From Vagococcus elongatus (GTDB lineage: Bacteria; Bacillota; Bacilli; Lactobacillales; Vagococcaceae), in NCBI RefSeq assembly GCF_003987645.1, contig NZ_NGKA01000007.1:62001-126000 (forward strand): 64,000 bases of DNA, in the 5' to 3' direction. The notes below the pieces were generated by a model. That model had not been told where the DNA came from and searched no databases. It was given only the letters and a program-made list of their open reading frames with translations. Below, in pieces: positions 17,733 to 27,498 of this stretch. The stretch's first letter is position 1. Every line of letters starts with the position of its first letter. Position numbers and translations under genes: made by a program.

Positions 17733-20147
17733 TTATCTAATTTCTGCTGAGAAATTGTTTTCCAAGGCTGAGCTGATTTTTTCCATCGCTTGTGTGACTT
17801 CTTCATCCACTAAAGTACTTGCAGGATTTTGAAATGTCAGTGAATAAGCCAAAGATTTTTTAGCTTTGCCGAGTTTTTCCCCTTCAAAAACATCAAACAA
17901 ATGGACATCCTTTAGATAGGCGCCCCCTTTTGCACGAATCACATCAATTAATTGCTGATTCGTAATGTTTTTGTCCACAAGTAACGCAATGTCACGACTG
18001 ACGGACGGATATTTGCTGACTTCTTTGAAATCAAAGTTTTTCAATTCTTGGGCAAACAATATATCCAAATCGATTTCACAGACAAAAGTATCATGGATGT
18101 CATACGCTTTTGCCATACTTGGATGCAGCTGTCCCACAAACCCGATCACTTCTTCATTTAAAATCATTTTTGCGGTTCGTCCCGGGTGGAGCTCACTGTA
18201 TTCTACTGTTGCCTCATAACGTACATTTTCAGCTCCCAACATAGTCATCAGATTTTCCACAATGCCTTTCAGCAAATAAAAATCAACAGATTGATTGGTT
18301 TCGCTCCAAGCTTTTTCATGCCATAAACCTGTTATTGCCAGCGCTAAATGTTTGCGCTGTTCAGGAATTTCTTTCTTTTCCTTTTGAATAAAAATATTTC
18401 CAATTTCATAAAGGGCCACATTTAAATTTTTACGGGCCACATTATAAGACATATCGGTCAAAAGACCGCTAATCAAACTTTGTCGCATCACACTATGGTC
18501 CTCACTCATGGGGGAAGCTAATTTAACATTTTCCCCATGTTGAATGACGAACTGGCCAGCTTTCTCTTCAGTCGTCAAAGCGTAGCTGATGGCTTCAGAT
18601 AAGCCGCTGCCTTCCAAAATATCACGAATTTCACGAATCAGCTGCTGATTGACAGTCAATCCGCCGGGAAGTGCTTCTCCCTTAGGCAAGGTTGACGGAA
18701 GATCGTCATAGCCATAAATACGGGCAACTTCTTCCACAATATCTTCTGGTATTTTGATATCCCAACGACGCGGTGGAATCTCAATCGCATAATATTCATC
18801 ATTTTCCGAGTATGCAAAACCTAAAGCATCAAAAATTTCATTTACTTCAGAGGTGAGCAAGTCCGTGCCTAACAACCGATTGATTTTTTCTAATGAAATA
18901 TCTACAATGATTTGTTCTGGCAGCGTCTCGGAAGCAACGATTTCACCTGCAACAACTTCTCCATCTCCCAGTTCTGCCATCAGCATTGCGGCATAATCCA
19001 AAGCCTCTTGAACTGTTGCCAAGTTGATGCCCTTTTCAAATCGGGCACTTGACTCGCTGCGGAGATTAAATTGAGCTGACGTTTTACGTGTCAGCGCCGG
19101 ATCAAAACTGGCTGCTTCAATCGCAACAGACGTCGTCTCTTCAGTAACTTCCGAATCAAAACCTCCCATCACCCCCGCTAGTGCAATTGGGGCCTGTCCA
19201 TTAGTAATCATAATATTTTCCGGTCCGACTTTTCGTTCTACGCCGTCTAGCGTCATTAAAGTCTCTTCGGGCAAGCCGCGACGGACTAAAATTTCTTTCG
19301 AACCGATTTTATCATAGTCAAAAGCATGGAGCGGCTGACCAAACAATAAGAGTACATAGTTGGTCACATCAACGACATTGTTATGGGGACGAATCCCGGC
19401 ATTCATCAAACGTGTCTGCAACCACAAAGGACTTTCTTTGATGGTAAGATTTTCTACCACACGCATTCGGTAGTTAGGTGCATCCTTTTCATCTTCTACT
19501 CTAACCGTCAGCAAATCCTGAATAGACATAGAAGACGTTTCTTTTAAAATTTTTTTATCAAACTTTGGTTGCTGACGATAAATTGCTCCTACTTCATGAG
19601 CAACTCCCATCATGCTTAACGCATCTGCACGGTTAGGCGTCACGGACAACTCGATGATGGGATCATCCATTCCTAAATAGGCGTAGGCCTCTTCTCCTAC
19701 ATTTGCATCTGAAGGCAAGACGTAAATGCCGTCAGCATAAGCTTTAGGAATCACATTTTCAGGAAATCCCATTTCCTCAAGGGAACAAATCATTCCCATG
19801 GAAACCTCTCCGCGCATTTTGTTTTTTTTGATTTTAATATTGCCCGTAATCCTCGCACCGGGCAATGCCACCACTACTTTTTGTCCGGTGGCTACATTAG
19901 GTGCACCGCAAACGATTTGATAATCTTCTTCCTCACCCACATCAACTTGACACACAGAAAGATGGTCGCTGTTTTCATGCGCTTTAGCTTCTTTTACATA
20001 ACCCACGACAATTTTTTTCAAACCATCTTGGAGGGTATTGACTTCTTCAACTTCTATTCCTGTTCGGGACATTTTATCCGCTAACTCAATCGCTGTGGTT
20101 TGAGATAAATCTAAAAAATCTTGCAGCCATTTATATGACACTAACAT
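17733..20147 (-). CDS. pheT: Phenylalanyl-tRNA synthetase beta subunit
   Basis: 804 aa, full length. Domains in order: an N-terminal tRNA-binding OB domain (about 40-150, with [13 protein letters not shown]), the B3/B4 editing region, the B5 domain, a class II core-like domain and a C-terminal FDX-ACB anticodon-binding domain ([14 protein letters not shown] onward). It forms the alpha2-beta2 enzyme with PheS. It starts 1 bp after the pheS stop, so translation is coupled, and the pair is controlled by the T-box upstream of pheS. Confidence 0.98.
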   Translation of the reverse strand: MLVSYKWLQDFLDLSQTTAIELADKMSRTGIEVEEVNTLQDGLKKIVVGYVKEAKAHENSDHLSVCQVDVGEEEDYQIVCGAPNVATGQKVVVALPGARITGNIKIKKNKMRGEVSMGMICSLEEMGFPENVIPKAYADGIYVLPSDANVGEEAYAYLGMDDPIIELSVTPNRADALSMMGVAHEVGAIYRQQPKFDKKILKETSSMSIQDLLTVRVEDEKDAPNYRMRVVENLTIKESPLWLQTRLMNAGIRPHNNVVDVTNYVLLLFGQPLHAFDYDKIGSKEILVRRGLPEETLMTLDGVERKVGPENIMITNGQAPIALAGVMGGFDSEVTEETTSVAIEAASFDPALTRKTSAQFNLRSESSARFEKGINLATVQEALDYAAMLMAELGDGEVVAGEIVASETLPEQIIVDISLEKINRLLGTDLLTSEVNEIFDALGFAYSENDEYYAIEIPPRRWDIKIPEDIVEEVARIYGYDDLPSTLPKGEALPGGLTVNQQLIREIRDILEGSGLSEAISYALTTEEKAGQFVIQHGENVKLASPMSEDHSVMRQSLISGLLTDMSYNVARKNLNVALYEIGNIFIQKEKKEIPEQRKHLALAITGLWHEKAWSETNQSVDFYLLKGIVENLMTMLGAENVRYEATVEYSELHPGRTAKMILNEEVIGFVGQLHPSMAKAYDIHDTFVCEIDLDILFAQELKNFDFKEVSKYPSVSRDIALLVDKNITNQQLIDVIRAKGGAYLKDVHLFDVFEGEKLGKAKKSLAYSLTFQNPASTLVDEEVTQAMEKISSALENNFSAEIR

Positions 20148-20148
20148 G

Positions 20149-21201
20149 TTAGTTTGACTCCTTTACTTTAAATTGTTCGATGAAACGTAAATCATTCAAA
20201 TAGAAGGAACGAATATCAGTGACACCGTAGCGCAGCATAGCCACACGGTCTGGTCCCAACCCAAAGGCAAAGCCGCTGTAAACTTCCGGATCAATGCCGG
20301 ACATTTCCAGCACGGTCGGGTGAACCATACCCGCACCCAAAATTTCTATCCAACCGGTTTTTTTACAAACGTTACAGCCGGCACCGCCGCATTTAAAACA
20401 GCTGACATCCACTTCCACTGAAGGTTCAGTGAAAGGAAAGTAGCTTGGACGCAAGCGGATTTCCCGATCTTCGCCAAACATTTTTTTCAGCAAAACTTCC
20501 AGTGTCCCTTTCAAATCTCCCATGGTGATATTTTTATCGATAACCAGACCTTCGATTTGATGAAATTGATGACTATGAGTTGCATCATCATTATCCCGGC
20601 GAAAAACTTTTCCCGGACTAATCATCCGCAACGGTCCCTTTGAAAAATCATGTACTTCCATCGTACGGGCTTGTACTGGCGAAGTATGGGTCCTTAATAA
20701 AAGTTCTTCCGTCACGTAAAATGAATCCTGCATGTCCCGTGCCGGGTGATTTTTAGGAATATTCATTCTTTCAAAGTTATAGGCATCTTTTTCGACCTCA
20801 TAACCTTCAATGACCTGATACCCCATGCCTATGAAAATATCTTCGATTTCTTCCATGATTTGTGTCAAAATATGCCGTGTACCTTGAGGGACTTTTTTCC
20901 CGGGAAGTGTCACGTCCAATGTTTCAGCAACCAGCGCTTCATCTAAAGCCTGAGATTCCAGTATTTCTTTTTTTTCTTCTATTTTTTGTGCAATTTTATT
21001 TTTGATTTCATTGGCAAAACTGCCAACCACTGGTCTTTCTTCTGAGGATAAATCTTTCATCCCTCTTAAAACCTCAGTTATCGGCCCTTTTTTCCCCAAA
21101 ATTTCAACACGAATGTTGTTTAAGGCATTTAAGTCCACTGCTTCATCGATTTCAGCAATGGTCTTTTCCTTTAATTTTTCTAATTGTTGTTTTAAAGACA
21201 T
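20149..21201 (-). CDS. pheS: Phenylalanyl-tRNA synthetase alpha subunit
   Basis: 350 aa catalytic subunit that charges tRNA-Phe. An N-terminal coiled coil (about 1-80) is followed by the class II core with [21 protein letters not shown], the motif-2 region [19 protein letters not shown] and the motif-3 region [35 protein letters not shown] zinc-like cluster (four Cys) is present, as in many bacterial PheS proteins. Expression is governed by the Phe T-box at 21305-21530. Confidence 0.98.
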   Translation of the reverse strand: MSLKQQLEKLKEKTIAEIDEAVDLNALNNIRVEILGKKGPITEVLRGMKDLSSEERPVVGSFANEIKNKIAQKIEEKKEILESQALDEALVAETLDVTLPGKKVPQGTRHILTQIMEEIEDIFIGMGYQVIEGYEVEKDAYNFERMNIPKNHPARDMQDSFYVTEELLLRTHTSPVQARTMEVHDFSKGPLRMISPGKVFRRDNDDATHSHQFHQIEGLVIDKNITMGDLKGTLEVLLKKMFGEDREIRLRPSYFPFTEPSVEVDVSCFKCGGAGCNVCKKTGWIEILGAGMVHPTVLEMSGIDPEVYSGFAFGLGPDRVAMLRYGVTDIRSFYLNDLRFIEQFKVKESN

Positions 21202-21304
21202 CTTTCTTCTCCCTCTACAGTTTATACGTTACTATTTTCAGCAGTGCCAGACTGCCATAAAATCCTAAAAAATATTTTTCTTTACAATCGATTGTTTCCA
21301 AATA

Positions 21305-21530
21305 AAAAAACTCCATTCCAGTTATCAGGAACGAAGCTTCGCGGTACCATCCTAGTTCATCATAAAAAAATGATGCTCTCAATCAATTGTTATCGGTGTT
21401 TTATCACCGGCTTAGATATTGGCTAAGCAACTCCGGAAGTGAACTTCATTTAACTCATACTTAGTCTGCTTCCAGTCGCCGGCAAACTATTCCTGTGAGT
21501 ATCAGATAAACTACTCTTTTCCATCATTGT
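21305..21530 (-). promoter_or_regulatory. T-box leader controlling pheST
   Basis: The conserved T-box sequence AGGATGGTACCGCG reads on the minus strand at about 21338-21351. It is followed by a terminator stem (CTTCGTTCC pairing with GGAATGGAG) and a run of seven T. Upstream is a long structured stem I; the likely specifier codon is UUC (minus strand, 21441-21443, in GTTCACTTCC), encoding Phe, as expected for pheS. Uncharged tRNA-Phe should stabilise the antiterminator. Confidence 0.92.
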
Positions 21531-21549
21531 TAATTGTTATTTGATTATC

Positions 21550-21578
21550 AGTCTACAAGAAAATCAGACAAAGGTCAA
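21550..21578 (-). promoter_or_regulatory. Promoter of the pheST T-box transcript
   Basis: TTGACC (21573-21578), a 17-bp spacer and TAGACT (21550-21555) on the minus strand. The -35 begins just after the stop codon of the HxlR regulator gene. Confidence 0.65.
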
Positions 21579-21579
21579 C

Positions 21580-21927
21580 CTACTCTGATAAAATCATCCA
21601 CTTTTCAGCCCAATTTTGAATCTCTTTCATTGCTGTTTGAAGGTCGCTGCCCTTTGCAGTCAGACGATACTCAACCTTCTTGCTGTTCTTTTCGTCGGCA
21701 ATCCGCTCAACGATGCCGCAAGCTTCCAATTCTTTTAATCTTTCTACCAGCACGCGGTCACTAATGTTTGGTATCTTATCAGCCAATTCTCCAAATCGCT
21801 GAATCCCATCTTCTAAGAGAACATCGATAATCAGACCATTCCAGCGTTTGCCTAAAAATTCAAACGTCTTTTCAAACTTCGGGCACATTTGAAACTGTCT
21901 TTTTTCACATTCTTGCTTATTCAACAT
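21580..21927 (-). CDS. HxlR-family winged-helix transcriptional regulator
   Basis: 115 aa. The CPKFEKTFEFLGKRW motif with its conserved cysteine, then DRVLVERLKELEACGIVER and VEYRLTAKGSDL (wing), define the HxlR/DUF24 family, many of which sense oxidants or electrophiles through that cysteine. The start is set at ATG 21927, 7 nt from GGGAGG; the ATG at 21933 is too close. No divergent target gene is adjacent, so its regulon is unknown. Confidence 0.9.
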   Translation of the reverse strand: MLNKQECEKRQFQMCPKFEKTFEFLGKRWNGLIIDVLLEDGIQRFGELADKIPNISDRVLVERLKELEACGIVERIADEKNSKKVEYRLTAKGSDLQTAMKEIQNWAEKWMILSE

Positions 21928-22002
21928 TAGCATCCCTCCCTTAACTTCTTCAAATTATATCACAAAAAGAAAATATTTATAACTATTCACTATTTTAATA
22001 AC

Positions 22003-22033
22003 AAAAAAAGAGCGATCTCTTTTACGATCACTC
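22003..22033 (-). terminator. Terminator after the HD-domain gene
   Basis: 8-bp stem GAGCGATC (22010-22017) with GATCACTC (22026-22033, one G-U pair); seven T follow on the minus strand. Confidence 0.85.
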
Positions 22034-22043
22034 CTTGACATTT

Positions 22044-22559
22044 TTAGCTCGCCATACTGAAGAAAGAAACAAACTTATGTTTAGCACTATAATAAGTCGG
22101 TGACAGCCCTTCGTACAAAGCACAATATTTATCCACAAAAGTGACAATATAGCTTTCTTTGTATTTAGGAGGGGCAATCGTTGCCAACCACATATGTTTC
22201 ACAATAATATCTTTTTCCAAATCTGACAAATCTGTTAATTTTTCAGCATTTCTTACCGCCATGCGAGGGTGAACGTAAGCATGAGTGCCTTCGTCAAATT
22301 TTTCATCACGCCAATCATAAAAAAAGAGGTCGTGAAGCAATCCGGCACGAGCTGTCGCTTTGGCATCGCCATTCCATTTTTTGGCCAGACGGTAACTTAG
22401 ATATGAGACATTGATTGAATGACTCAAACGTGTTTCTGAACGGTGTTGTTTAAATTCTGCTAGACGTTGAACTTCTTCCGTATAAATCAAATCTTCAACA
22501 TAGGACATATATTCCTGATCGTTTTGCCAGTTCAAATTCATTCTGTTATCATTCCTCAT
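22044..22559 (-). CDS. HD domain-containing protein (putative phosphohydrolase)
   Basis: 171 aa from ATG 22559; an internal ATG at 22541 is almost as likely. The HD superfamily metal ligands appear as RLSHSINVSYL (first His) and ARAGLLHDLFFYDW (His-Asp), with a later His-rich HAYVHPRMAV. Such proteins are usually metal-dependent phosphohydrolases acting on nucleotides, but the substrate is not evident. It stands alone, preceded by the rRNA methyltransferase gene on the same strand. Confidence 0.85.
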   Translation of the reverse strand: MRNDNRMNLNWQNDQEYMSYVEDLIYTEEVQRLAEFKQHRSETRLSHSINVSYLSYRLAKKWNGDAKATARAGLLHDLFFYDWRDEKFDEGTHAYVHPRMAVRNAEKLTDLSDLEKDIIVKHMWLATIAPPKYKESYIVTFVDKYCALYEGLSPTYYSAKHKFVSFFSMAS

Positions 22560-22636
22560 ATTTAATGTACCTTTACAGAGGTACTTTCCATATAATAGCA
22601 CCTTTTGCACAAAGTTTCCAGCAAGGTTGATTCTTC

Positions 22637-23422
22637 TTAATATTTTTGTAATATTTTTCCTTTCAATCCGTACATCAAAATCCCCGCCGCCACTGCAACA
22701 TTCAAAGATTCAGCCTGTCCATGGATTGGGATATATAAATTCCTATCGGTCAGTTGTAAAAACTGTTGGGCAACCCCTTGCCCTTCGTTTCCCATAATAA
22801 GAGCAAAGTTTTTCTCCGGTGTAAACTCTGTGTAAATCTTGGCTTCCTCATCTAGCGCTGTGCCTAACAGCTGAATCCCGTTTTCTTTTAGAAAAGGCAA
22901 GAATGTTTCCAATTTTTTTTGAACCACAGGCAAATGAAAATGACTGCCCTGTAGTGAACGCTGCACTTTCCCAGAATAAATATCGGCACAGCCTTCCCCC
23001 AGAACAACTCCTGCGTAGCCGGCAGCATCTGCCGTGCGAATCATCGTCCCAACATTTCCCGGGTCTTGCACACGATCCAAAATCAGTAATGGTCCCTCTA
23101 ACGGAAACTGCAACGGTTTTTCTTGTTGCTGCAAAACACCTGCAATGCCTTGGGGTGTGGGTAACGAAGAGAGTGATTTCATTACTTGTTCACTGACTAG
23201 AAAAACGTCCGTTGATGCTTTGAGCAACTCGAAAGTCTCATGGTTCGCAATAAATTTTTCAGTCACAAAGATTTTTTCAAAATTTAGAGCTTCTTTCAAC
23301 GCTTCCTGAATCAAATGTTCTCCTTCTATTAAATAATCACCGGTTTGTTCACGGTATTTAGGTTTCAAAAGTTTTTTAGTTTCTTTGATAGTTGCATTTT
23401 GCAAAGAGGTAATTTCTTTCAT
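22637..23422 (-). CDS. TrmH/SpoU-family RNA 2'-O-methyltransferase (YsgA-like)
   Basis: 261 aa. An N-terminal substrate-binding domain (about 1-95) precedes a SPOUT methyltransferase domain with the knot motifs LDRVQDPGNVGTMIRTADA, IMGNEGQG and IPIHGQAESLNVAVAAGI, which bind S-adenosylmethionine. Likely target is 23S rRNA, but the exact nucleotide cannot be told from sequence. Start ATG 23422 follows AAGGGAAG; an in-frame ATG at 23449 lacks a site. It is divergent from acyP, as in many related genomes. Confidence 0.92.
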   Translation of the reverse strand: MKEITSLQNATIKETKKLLKPKYREQTGDYLIEGEHLIQEALKEALNFEKIFVTEKFIANHETFELLKASTDVFLVSEQVMKSLSSLPTPQGIAGVLQQQEKPLQFPLEGPLLILDRVQDPGNVGTMIRTADAAGYAGVVLGEGCADIYSGKVQRSLQGSHFHLPVVQKKLETFLPFLKENGIQLLGTALDEEAKIYTEFTPEKNFALIMGNEGQGVAQQFLQLTDRNLYIPIHGQAESLNVAVAAGILMYGLKGKILQKY

Positions 23423-23559
23423 GGTCTTCTTCCCTTCTTCTTGATGCATTATAGCATGATAATTATTTCCCTACTAGCCTATTTTAACTTGTTAAAACTC
23501 CCTACTTTTTGATATGATTAAAGAAAATAACGATAACAATCTAAGGGAAGTGAATGCTG

Positions 23560-23835
23560 ATGAAAAAAATAAAAATGATTGTCTCCGGACGTGTCCAAGG
23601 CGTAGGTTTCAGATTTACAACCAAGATGGTGGCTGATCGTCTAGGTGTTAAAGGATATGTTAAAAATTTGGACGACGGCTCCGTTTATATTGAAGCAATC
23701 GCTGATGATATTGTTTTGGAAAACTTCATTAATAAAATAAAAGCATCTCCTTCACCAAGCGGACGAGTCACTTATAGTAAAATTGTGGAAGATGACACCA
23801 TTGAAGAACGACGCAATTTTGATGTTCTTTACTAA
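23560..23835 (+). CDS. acyP: Acylphosphatase
   Basis: 91 aa, the classic small acylphosphatase, which hydrolyses acyl phosphates. The phosphate-binding loop SGRVQGVGFRF (with the catalytic Arg) and the catalytic Asn in YVKNLDDGSV are intact. The second of two close ATGs (23560) fits the ribosome binding site AAGGGAAG better than the one at 23554. It is followed 83 bp later by yidC, a conserved neighbourhood in Lactobacillales. Confidence 0.95.
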   Translation: MKKIKMIVSGRVQGVGFRFTTKMVADRLGVKGYVKNLDDGSVYIEAIADDIVLENFINKIKASPSPSGRVTYSKIVEDDTIEERRNFDVLY

Positions 23836-23918
23836 CTTTTTGATAAACTAATTGAAAAGTTCGCCATTTTGACTTATAGTTATCATTACGTGAATAAATT
23901 TATAGAAGGAAGAGTTGC

Positions 23919-24893
23919 ATGAAAAAATTTAAAAAATGGCTGATTGCTTCAGGCCTTTTCGGTATGATGTTGACATTGTCCGGCTGTGTACAGGTAATCA
24001 AAAGCGGTCCAGATGCTGGAAAACCAACGGGAGACGGTTGGGTCTACAATCTTCTTGTTCGTCCAATGAGCGGTATCATTGATTCTTTGGTACAAGCTTT
24101 TAATGGTAATTATGTTTTAGCAGTGATTATTTTAACAGTGGTCGTCAGGGCAATCCTGTTCCCGCTGATGGTCAATCAGACAAAAAAATCTACCTACATG
24201 TCTGAAAAAATGGCTCATCTGAAACCTCAAATTGATGCCATCAACGCTAAAGTCAAAGCGGCCACCACACCTGAAGAACAAATGGCTGCTAACAAAGAAT
24301 TACAACAACTTCACAAAGATCATAACATCAACATGTTCAGCAGCATCGGCTGTTTACCCTTGTTGATACAGATGCCGATTTTTACTGCTTTGTTTTATTC
24401 AATCAAGTTCGCCAGCGGTGTCGACAAAGCTGCACCATTTCTTGGGATCGATTTGTCAAGACCTAGTTGGGTACTGACAATCATTGTCGGTCTTTTATAT
24501 CTGGGACAAGCTTACCTGGGGACAATCGGACTTGATGAAGCCCAGAAGAAACAAATGCGTTCAATGATGTTCATGACACCAATCATGATGATTATGATTT
24601 CATTTTCTTCTCCTGCTGTCGTAACTATTTACTGGGTTGTCGGCGGTGTCATCAGCAGTCTGCAAACCTTATACACTAATTTGGTTCAAAAACCAAAAAT
24701 ACGGGCGCAAGTTGAAGAAGAAATCCGGTTAAATCCTCCTAAGCCTGTTGAAGTAAAAAAGGTCAAAGAAGTAAAACCAAATAGACCGGGACAAACCGGA
24801 TATACTCCGATGAATCAAGGCAAAGGAAATAAACTAAATACTAAACCTACTAAAGGTTTAAACGCTGGTCGTAAACAAAACATCCGCAAATAG
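23919..24893 (+). CDS. yidC: Membrane protein insertase YidC/OxaA/SpoIIIJ
   Basis: 324 aa. It inserts proteins into the cytoplasmic membrane. A lipoprotein signal peptide ends in LTLSGC (lipobox Cys at about 23), as in Gram-positive YidC homologues. The conserved Arg of the hydrophilic groove is in VVRAILFPLMVNQTKKS. Five hydrophobic segments and a basic, disordered C-terminal tail (KPNRPGQ onward) follow; the tail can contact ribosomes. AGAAGGAAGAG precedes the ATG. Confidence 0.96.
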   Translation: MKKFKKWLIASGLFGMMLTLSGCVQVIKSGPDAGKPTGDGWVYNLLVRPMSGIIDSLVQAFNGNYVLAVIILTVVVRAILFPLMVNQTKKSTYMSEKMAHLKPQIDAINAKVKAATTPEEQMAANKELQQLHKDHNINMFSSIGCLPLLIQMPIFTALFYSIKFASGVDKAAPFLGIDLSRPSWVLTIIVGLLYLGQAYLGTIGLDEAQKKQMRSMMFMTPIMMIMISFSSPAVVTIYWVVGGVISSLQTLYTNLVQKPKIRAQVEEEIRLNPPKPVEVKKVKEVKPNRPGQTGYTPMNQGKGNKLNTKPTKGLNAGRKQNIRK

Positions 24894-24937
24894 TTTATTT
24901 TTAAATCAAACGCTCTATAAACTGAATAGAAACGATT

Positions 24938-24970
24938 AAACGACGGAGATTTTATCTCCGCCGTTTTTTT
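24938..24970 (+). terminator. Terminator after yidC
   Basis: Stem AAACGACGGAGAT (24938-24950) with ATCTCCGCCGTTT (24954-24966), one mismatch, then a T run to 24970. Confidence 0.92.
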
Positions 24971-24990
24971 CAACCTCATTTATTTAAAAA

Positions 24991-25950
24991 TTAATAGCTC
25001 AGTTTCTTTTTGATTTGATCGATCATCTCCGCACAATTTACCGATGCTTGGCGGGACATCACACTGCTTTCCACCTCTCCTTTTGAAAAACAATCCATCA
25101 CATGGACGATTTCACCATAAAAATCATCTTGGTGATAGGGAATGTCATAGTTTTTTGCTCCCTCTTTGTTTTGATTCAAAGAAATAGTTATACTGCTGCC
25201 GCGGTGAAAATCAGGCATCACAATTTTCCCTTTTGTTCCAGTAATCACAGCTTCCACCGGCAGATTACGGTCAAAACCTGATTCCAGCTGACAGGTGACA
25301 TGATCATTTGCCAAAACAGCATTGACATAAACTTCTACGCCGCTAGTATGCATTTGATAGTCAACCTGTTGAAGCGATAATGGTTCGGTGGTAAAATCTT
25401 CAATCAAACTGGCATTATAAATCCCCATATCAAGCAGACAGCCCCCTTGAATCGGCTGATAATAATATCCCGAGTTTTCCTCTGGGACCAAGCGGCAAAA
25501 GCTGGTGGAAATATTAGTAATCTCACCAATCAAACCTTCCTTAATCAAGGACGACATTTTTTGATAAGCGGGAACGAAACGGCTTTTCATTGCTTCCATG
25601 AAGAAAACTTGATTTTCTTTCAATAACATATCTATCTCAAGCATTTGCTTCAAATCCAGTGTTGCCGGTTTTTCACAAAGAACCGCCTTACCGTGTACGA
25701 TTGCACGCTTGATCCACTGAGCATGGTAAAGGTGGGGCAAAGCAATATATACGATATCCACGTTATTATCCCTTAAAAGTTCTTCATAATCATCATAAAT
25801 TTTTTCACAAGGGTGTTCTAATTGAAACGCACGTGCCTTTTCCAGCGTTCGATTAGCAACAGCATACAAACTGCCCTTTTCTGTCGCAGCCAAACTGCCA
25901 GCAAACCTGTGGGCGATATTTCCTGCCCCTATGATTCCCCATCGGATCAT
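24991..25950 (-). CDS. Gfo/Idh/MocA-family NAD(P)-dependent oxidoreductase
   Basis: 319 aa. The Rossmann motif WGIIGAGNIAHRF (about 4-16) and the family's catalytic-loop motif CEKPATLD are clear, followed by the C-terminal alpha/beta domain (QGGCLLDMGIYNAS). Such enzymes oxidise sugars, inositols or dihydrodiols; the substrate cannot be told. Start ATG 25950, 7 nt from GGAGG, is preferred over the ATG two codons earlier. It is followed by no partner gene and is convergent with yidC. Confidence 0.92.
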   Translation of the reverse strand: MIRWGIIGAGNIAHRFAGSLAATEKGSLYAVANRTLEKARAFQLEHPCEKIYDDYEELLRDNNVDIVYIALPHLYHAQWIKRAIVHGKAVLCEKPATLDLKQMLEIDMLLKENQVFFMEAMKSRFVPAYQKMSSLIKEGLIGEITNISTSFCRLVPEENSGYYYQPIQGGCLLDMGIYNASLIEDFTTEPLSLQQVDYQMHTSGVEVYVNAVLANDHVTCQLESGFDRNLPVEAVITGTKGKIVMPDFHRGSSITISLNQNKEGAKNYDIPYHQDDFYGEIVHVMDCFSKGEVESSVMSRQASVNCAEMIDQIKKKLSY

Positions 25951-26489
25951 CTTCATTCCTCCAAAATTTTTATTTTTTGAAAAATTCTTATCTCTGAATA
26001 ACCGTAAAAATGGTTGTCATCTCCTTGGAAAAAAATAATACAGGAGACAAAAAGATGGATAACGACAGTGTAACATACGAGCTAGCCGCATCACATTGTT
26101 TTACTGCAAAACAACAGTTAAATTCCCTGAAAATCTCGATCAAGTTATAGATTGTCACTCATACAAAAAAATAAGAGATTAGTTCTTCCAATTCTTCCGA
26201 GAATTTTATAAGAAGCGTAAATTTTATCTTCGGTGTTTCTTTTAAAGTAACACCGAAGATGATGGCCAGCGGTGACAATAACCATATTTTTCTTTACGTT
26301 TTGTCTTAAAATGCTTTGTCTTGGTGCCACTCGTCCATATTAGACTGAGCGTACCTTAAAATAACTGAGCCTGAACATTTTGCAACTAAACTCTTTTATA
26401 TACAAGAAAAAGAAATTTTTTGATTGTCAAAGTGACAAATGAAACGTATTAATATAAGTCTAGCTTGCAGTTACCCGTCGTCTCTGATT
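25951..26489. other. Intergenic region with a direct-repeat copy, a perfect hairpin and a dyad
   Basis: No gene supported. It holds direct repeat copy A (26071-26166), a perfect 12-bp inverted repeat ATCTTCGGTGTT/AACACCGAAGAT (26226-26237 and 26249-26260) without a T run on either side, and a short dyad TTGTCA-N3-TGACAA (26424-26438) that looks like a regulator-binding site. The 61-codon frame across the hairpin has no ribosome binding site. Confidence 0.5.
26071..26166 (+). repeat. Diverged direct repeat, copy A
   Basis: About 96 bp clearly related to 27725-27824. Shared blocks include TAACATA-GAG-TAG, TTTTACTGCAAAA followed by AAC-GTT, and AGATTGTC--CT-ATACAA in the same order and orientation. 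By eye the overall identity is roughly 70 percent. Confidence 0.6.
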
Positions 26490-27074
26490 TTACTTCTCAA
26501 AAACTTTGATGCCAAATGCCCTCAAAACCTTAGCGGCGATAGTGGAACGTTGCAAAAATCCAACTGGCTCGATTGGTTCTGAGTTGTTCATAATTTTGTA
26601 GCCCTTGCCTGCTAAACCGATTGAATTACCGTCTGGCATGACTGGTATTTCACGGCCATTAGCTAGCACAAGCTTTAAAATGTTGATTTTATCCAAAGTG
26701 ACTGGAGCCGTATGAACTTCATGCCTAACTACATTCGTCGGACTGTCATATTCCGTGTGAAACATTAGCCTGTTAAATCCATATTTTTGAAGTTCTTCTT
26801 GGCTATTTATATTAACTGGACTTAGCATAATCATTCCCAACTCGCTGTCTAGGACATAGCCTGTTTCATCTACCACAGATTCTGGATGCAGCTGATGGTA
26901 AATCGGATAGATCAGATATGTGACTGGCTCAAAATAATACCCTGTAATACCGTCCATATCTATCCCATCCTTGGAGGATCGATTCGGCAAAATACACCCG
27001 TCACGATAAACAGTGTGCATCAAATCTCCTAGTTCGTCATGTAGCTTTTGTTCGATCTTATTCATTAATTTCAC
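26490..27074 (-). CDS. Conserved-looking protein of unknown function
   Basis: 194 aa, soluble, no signal peptide or membrane helix. I recognise no family. Visible features: acidic N-terminal helix (MNKIEQKLHDELGDLMHTVY), an aromatic-rich centre (GYYFEPVTYLIYPIYHQL) and a C-terminal part with PVMPDGNSIGLAGKGYKI. Start is a GTG at 27074 with GGAG 8 nt upstream; an ATG three codons on (27065) is possible but further away. It lies alone between the two copies of a diverged direct repeat, next to decayed coding sequence, which hints at an accessory origin. Confidence 0.65.
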   Translation of the reverse strand: MKLMNKIEQKLHDELGDLMHTVYRDGCILPNRSSKDGIDMDGITGYYFEPVTYLIYPIYHQLHPESVVDETGYVLDSELGMIMLSPVNINSQEELQKYGFNRLMFHTEYDSPTNVVRHEVHTAPVTLDKINILKLVLANGREIPVMPDGNSIGLAGKGYKIMNNSEPIEPVGFLQRSTIAAKVLRAFGIKVFEK

Positions 27075-27148
27075 TTCTCTTTCTCCTATCCGTTCAACCA
27101 GTTGTACATTGGCACTTTAGGAAATTCTTTATTTTCCAGCTGTCTTCT

Positions 27149-27498
27149 TTACATTATCAAAAGAGTAAACTGTGTGAATATTGGTGTAGTTGCAACGACT
27201 CTCATGACACCGCTAAAGTCTTCGTAAAACAAGCTGATACTAGCATCGCTTTTTGCTTTCATTTCCATCCAAATTAATGACCTGTGCGACTGCCGCAGAG
27301 TTCATCTCTTTGTTCCGGAATGCAACATATTCAAGAATTAAGCAAAGCCATTGATAGTGGGACCTGTCACAAATTAAACTTTTGCTAGTTCCAACAATTG
27401 CGCTAAATCATTTACGAAATATCTTAGGTCTTTGATTTGGGGATTCTGTTTCAAGCTTTATAAGGCTCGACAATGTTCTTTTTGATATTTCTTTTCAT
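27149..27498 (-). pseudogene. Decayed coding sequence, family uncertain
   Basis: On the minus strand an ATG at 27498 opens MKRNIKKNIVEPYKA, and protein-like sequence then continues in shifting frames: LKQNPQIKDLRYFVNDLAQL, then AFRNKEMNSAAVAQVINLD, then SDASISLFYEDFSGVMRVVA, ending at a stop at 27149. At least three frame changes or stops break it. The middle and end vaguely resemble an HPr-like fold, but this is weak. The coding-like composition in consecutive segments suggests a dead gene of about 115 codons. Confidence 0.4.

Noticed and set aside
26145-26330. 61-codon reading frame on the minus strand
   Set aside because: No ribosome binding site, runs through a perfect hairpin and has no recognisable protein features.
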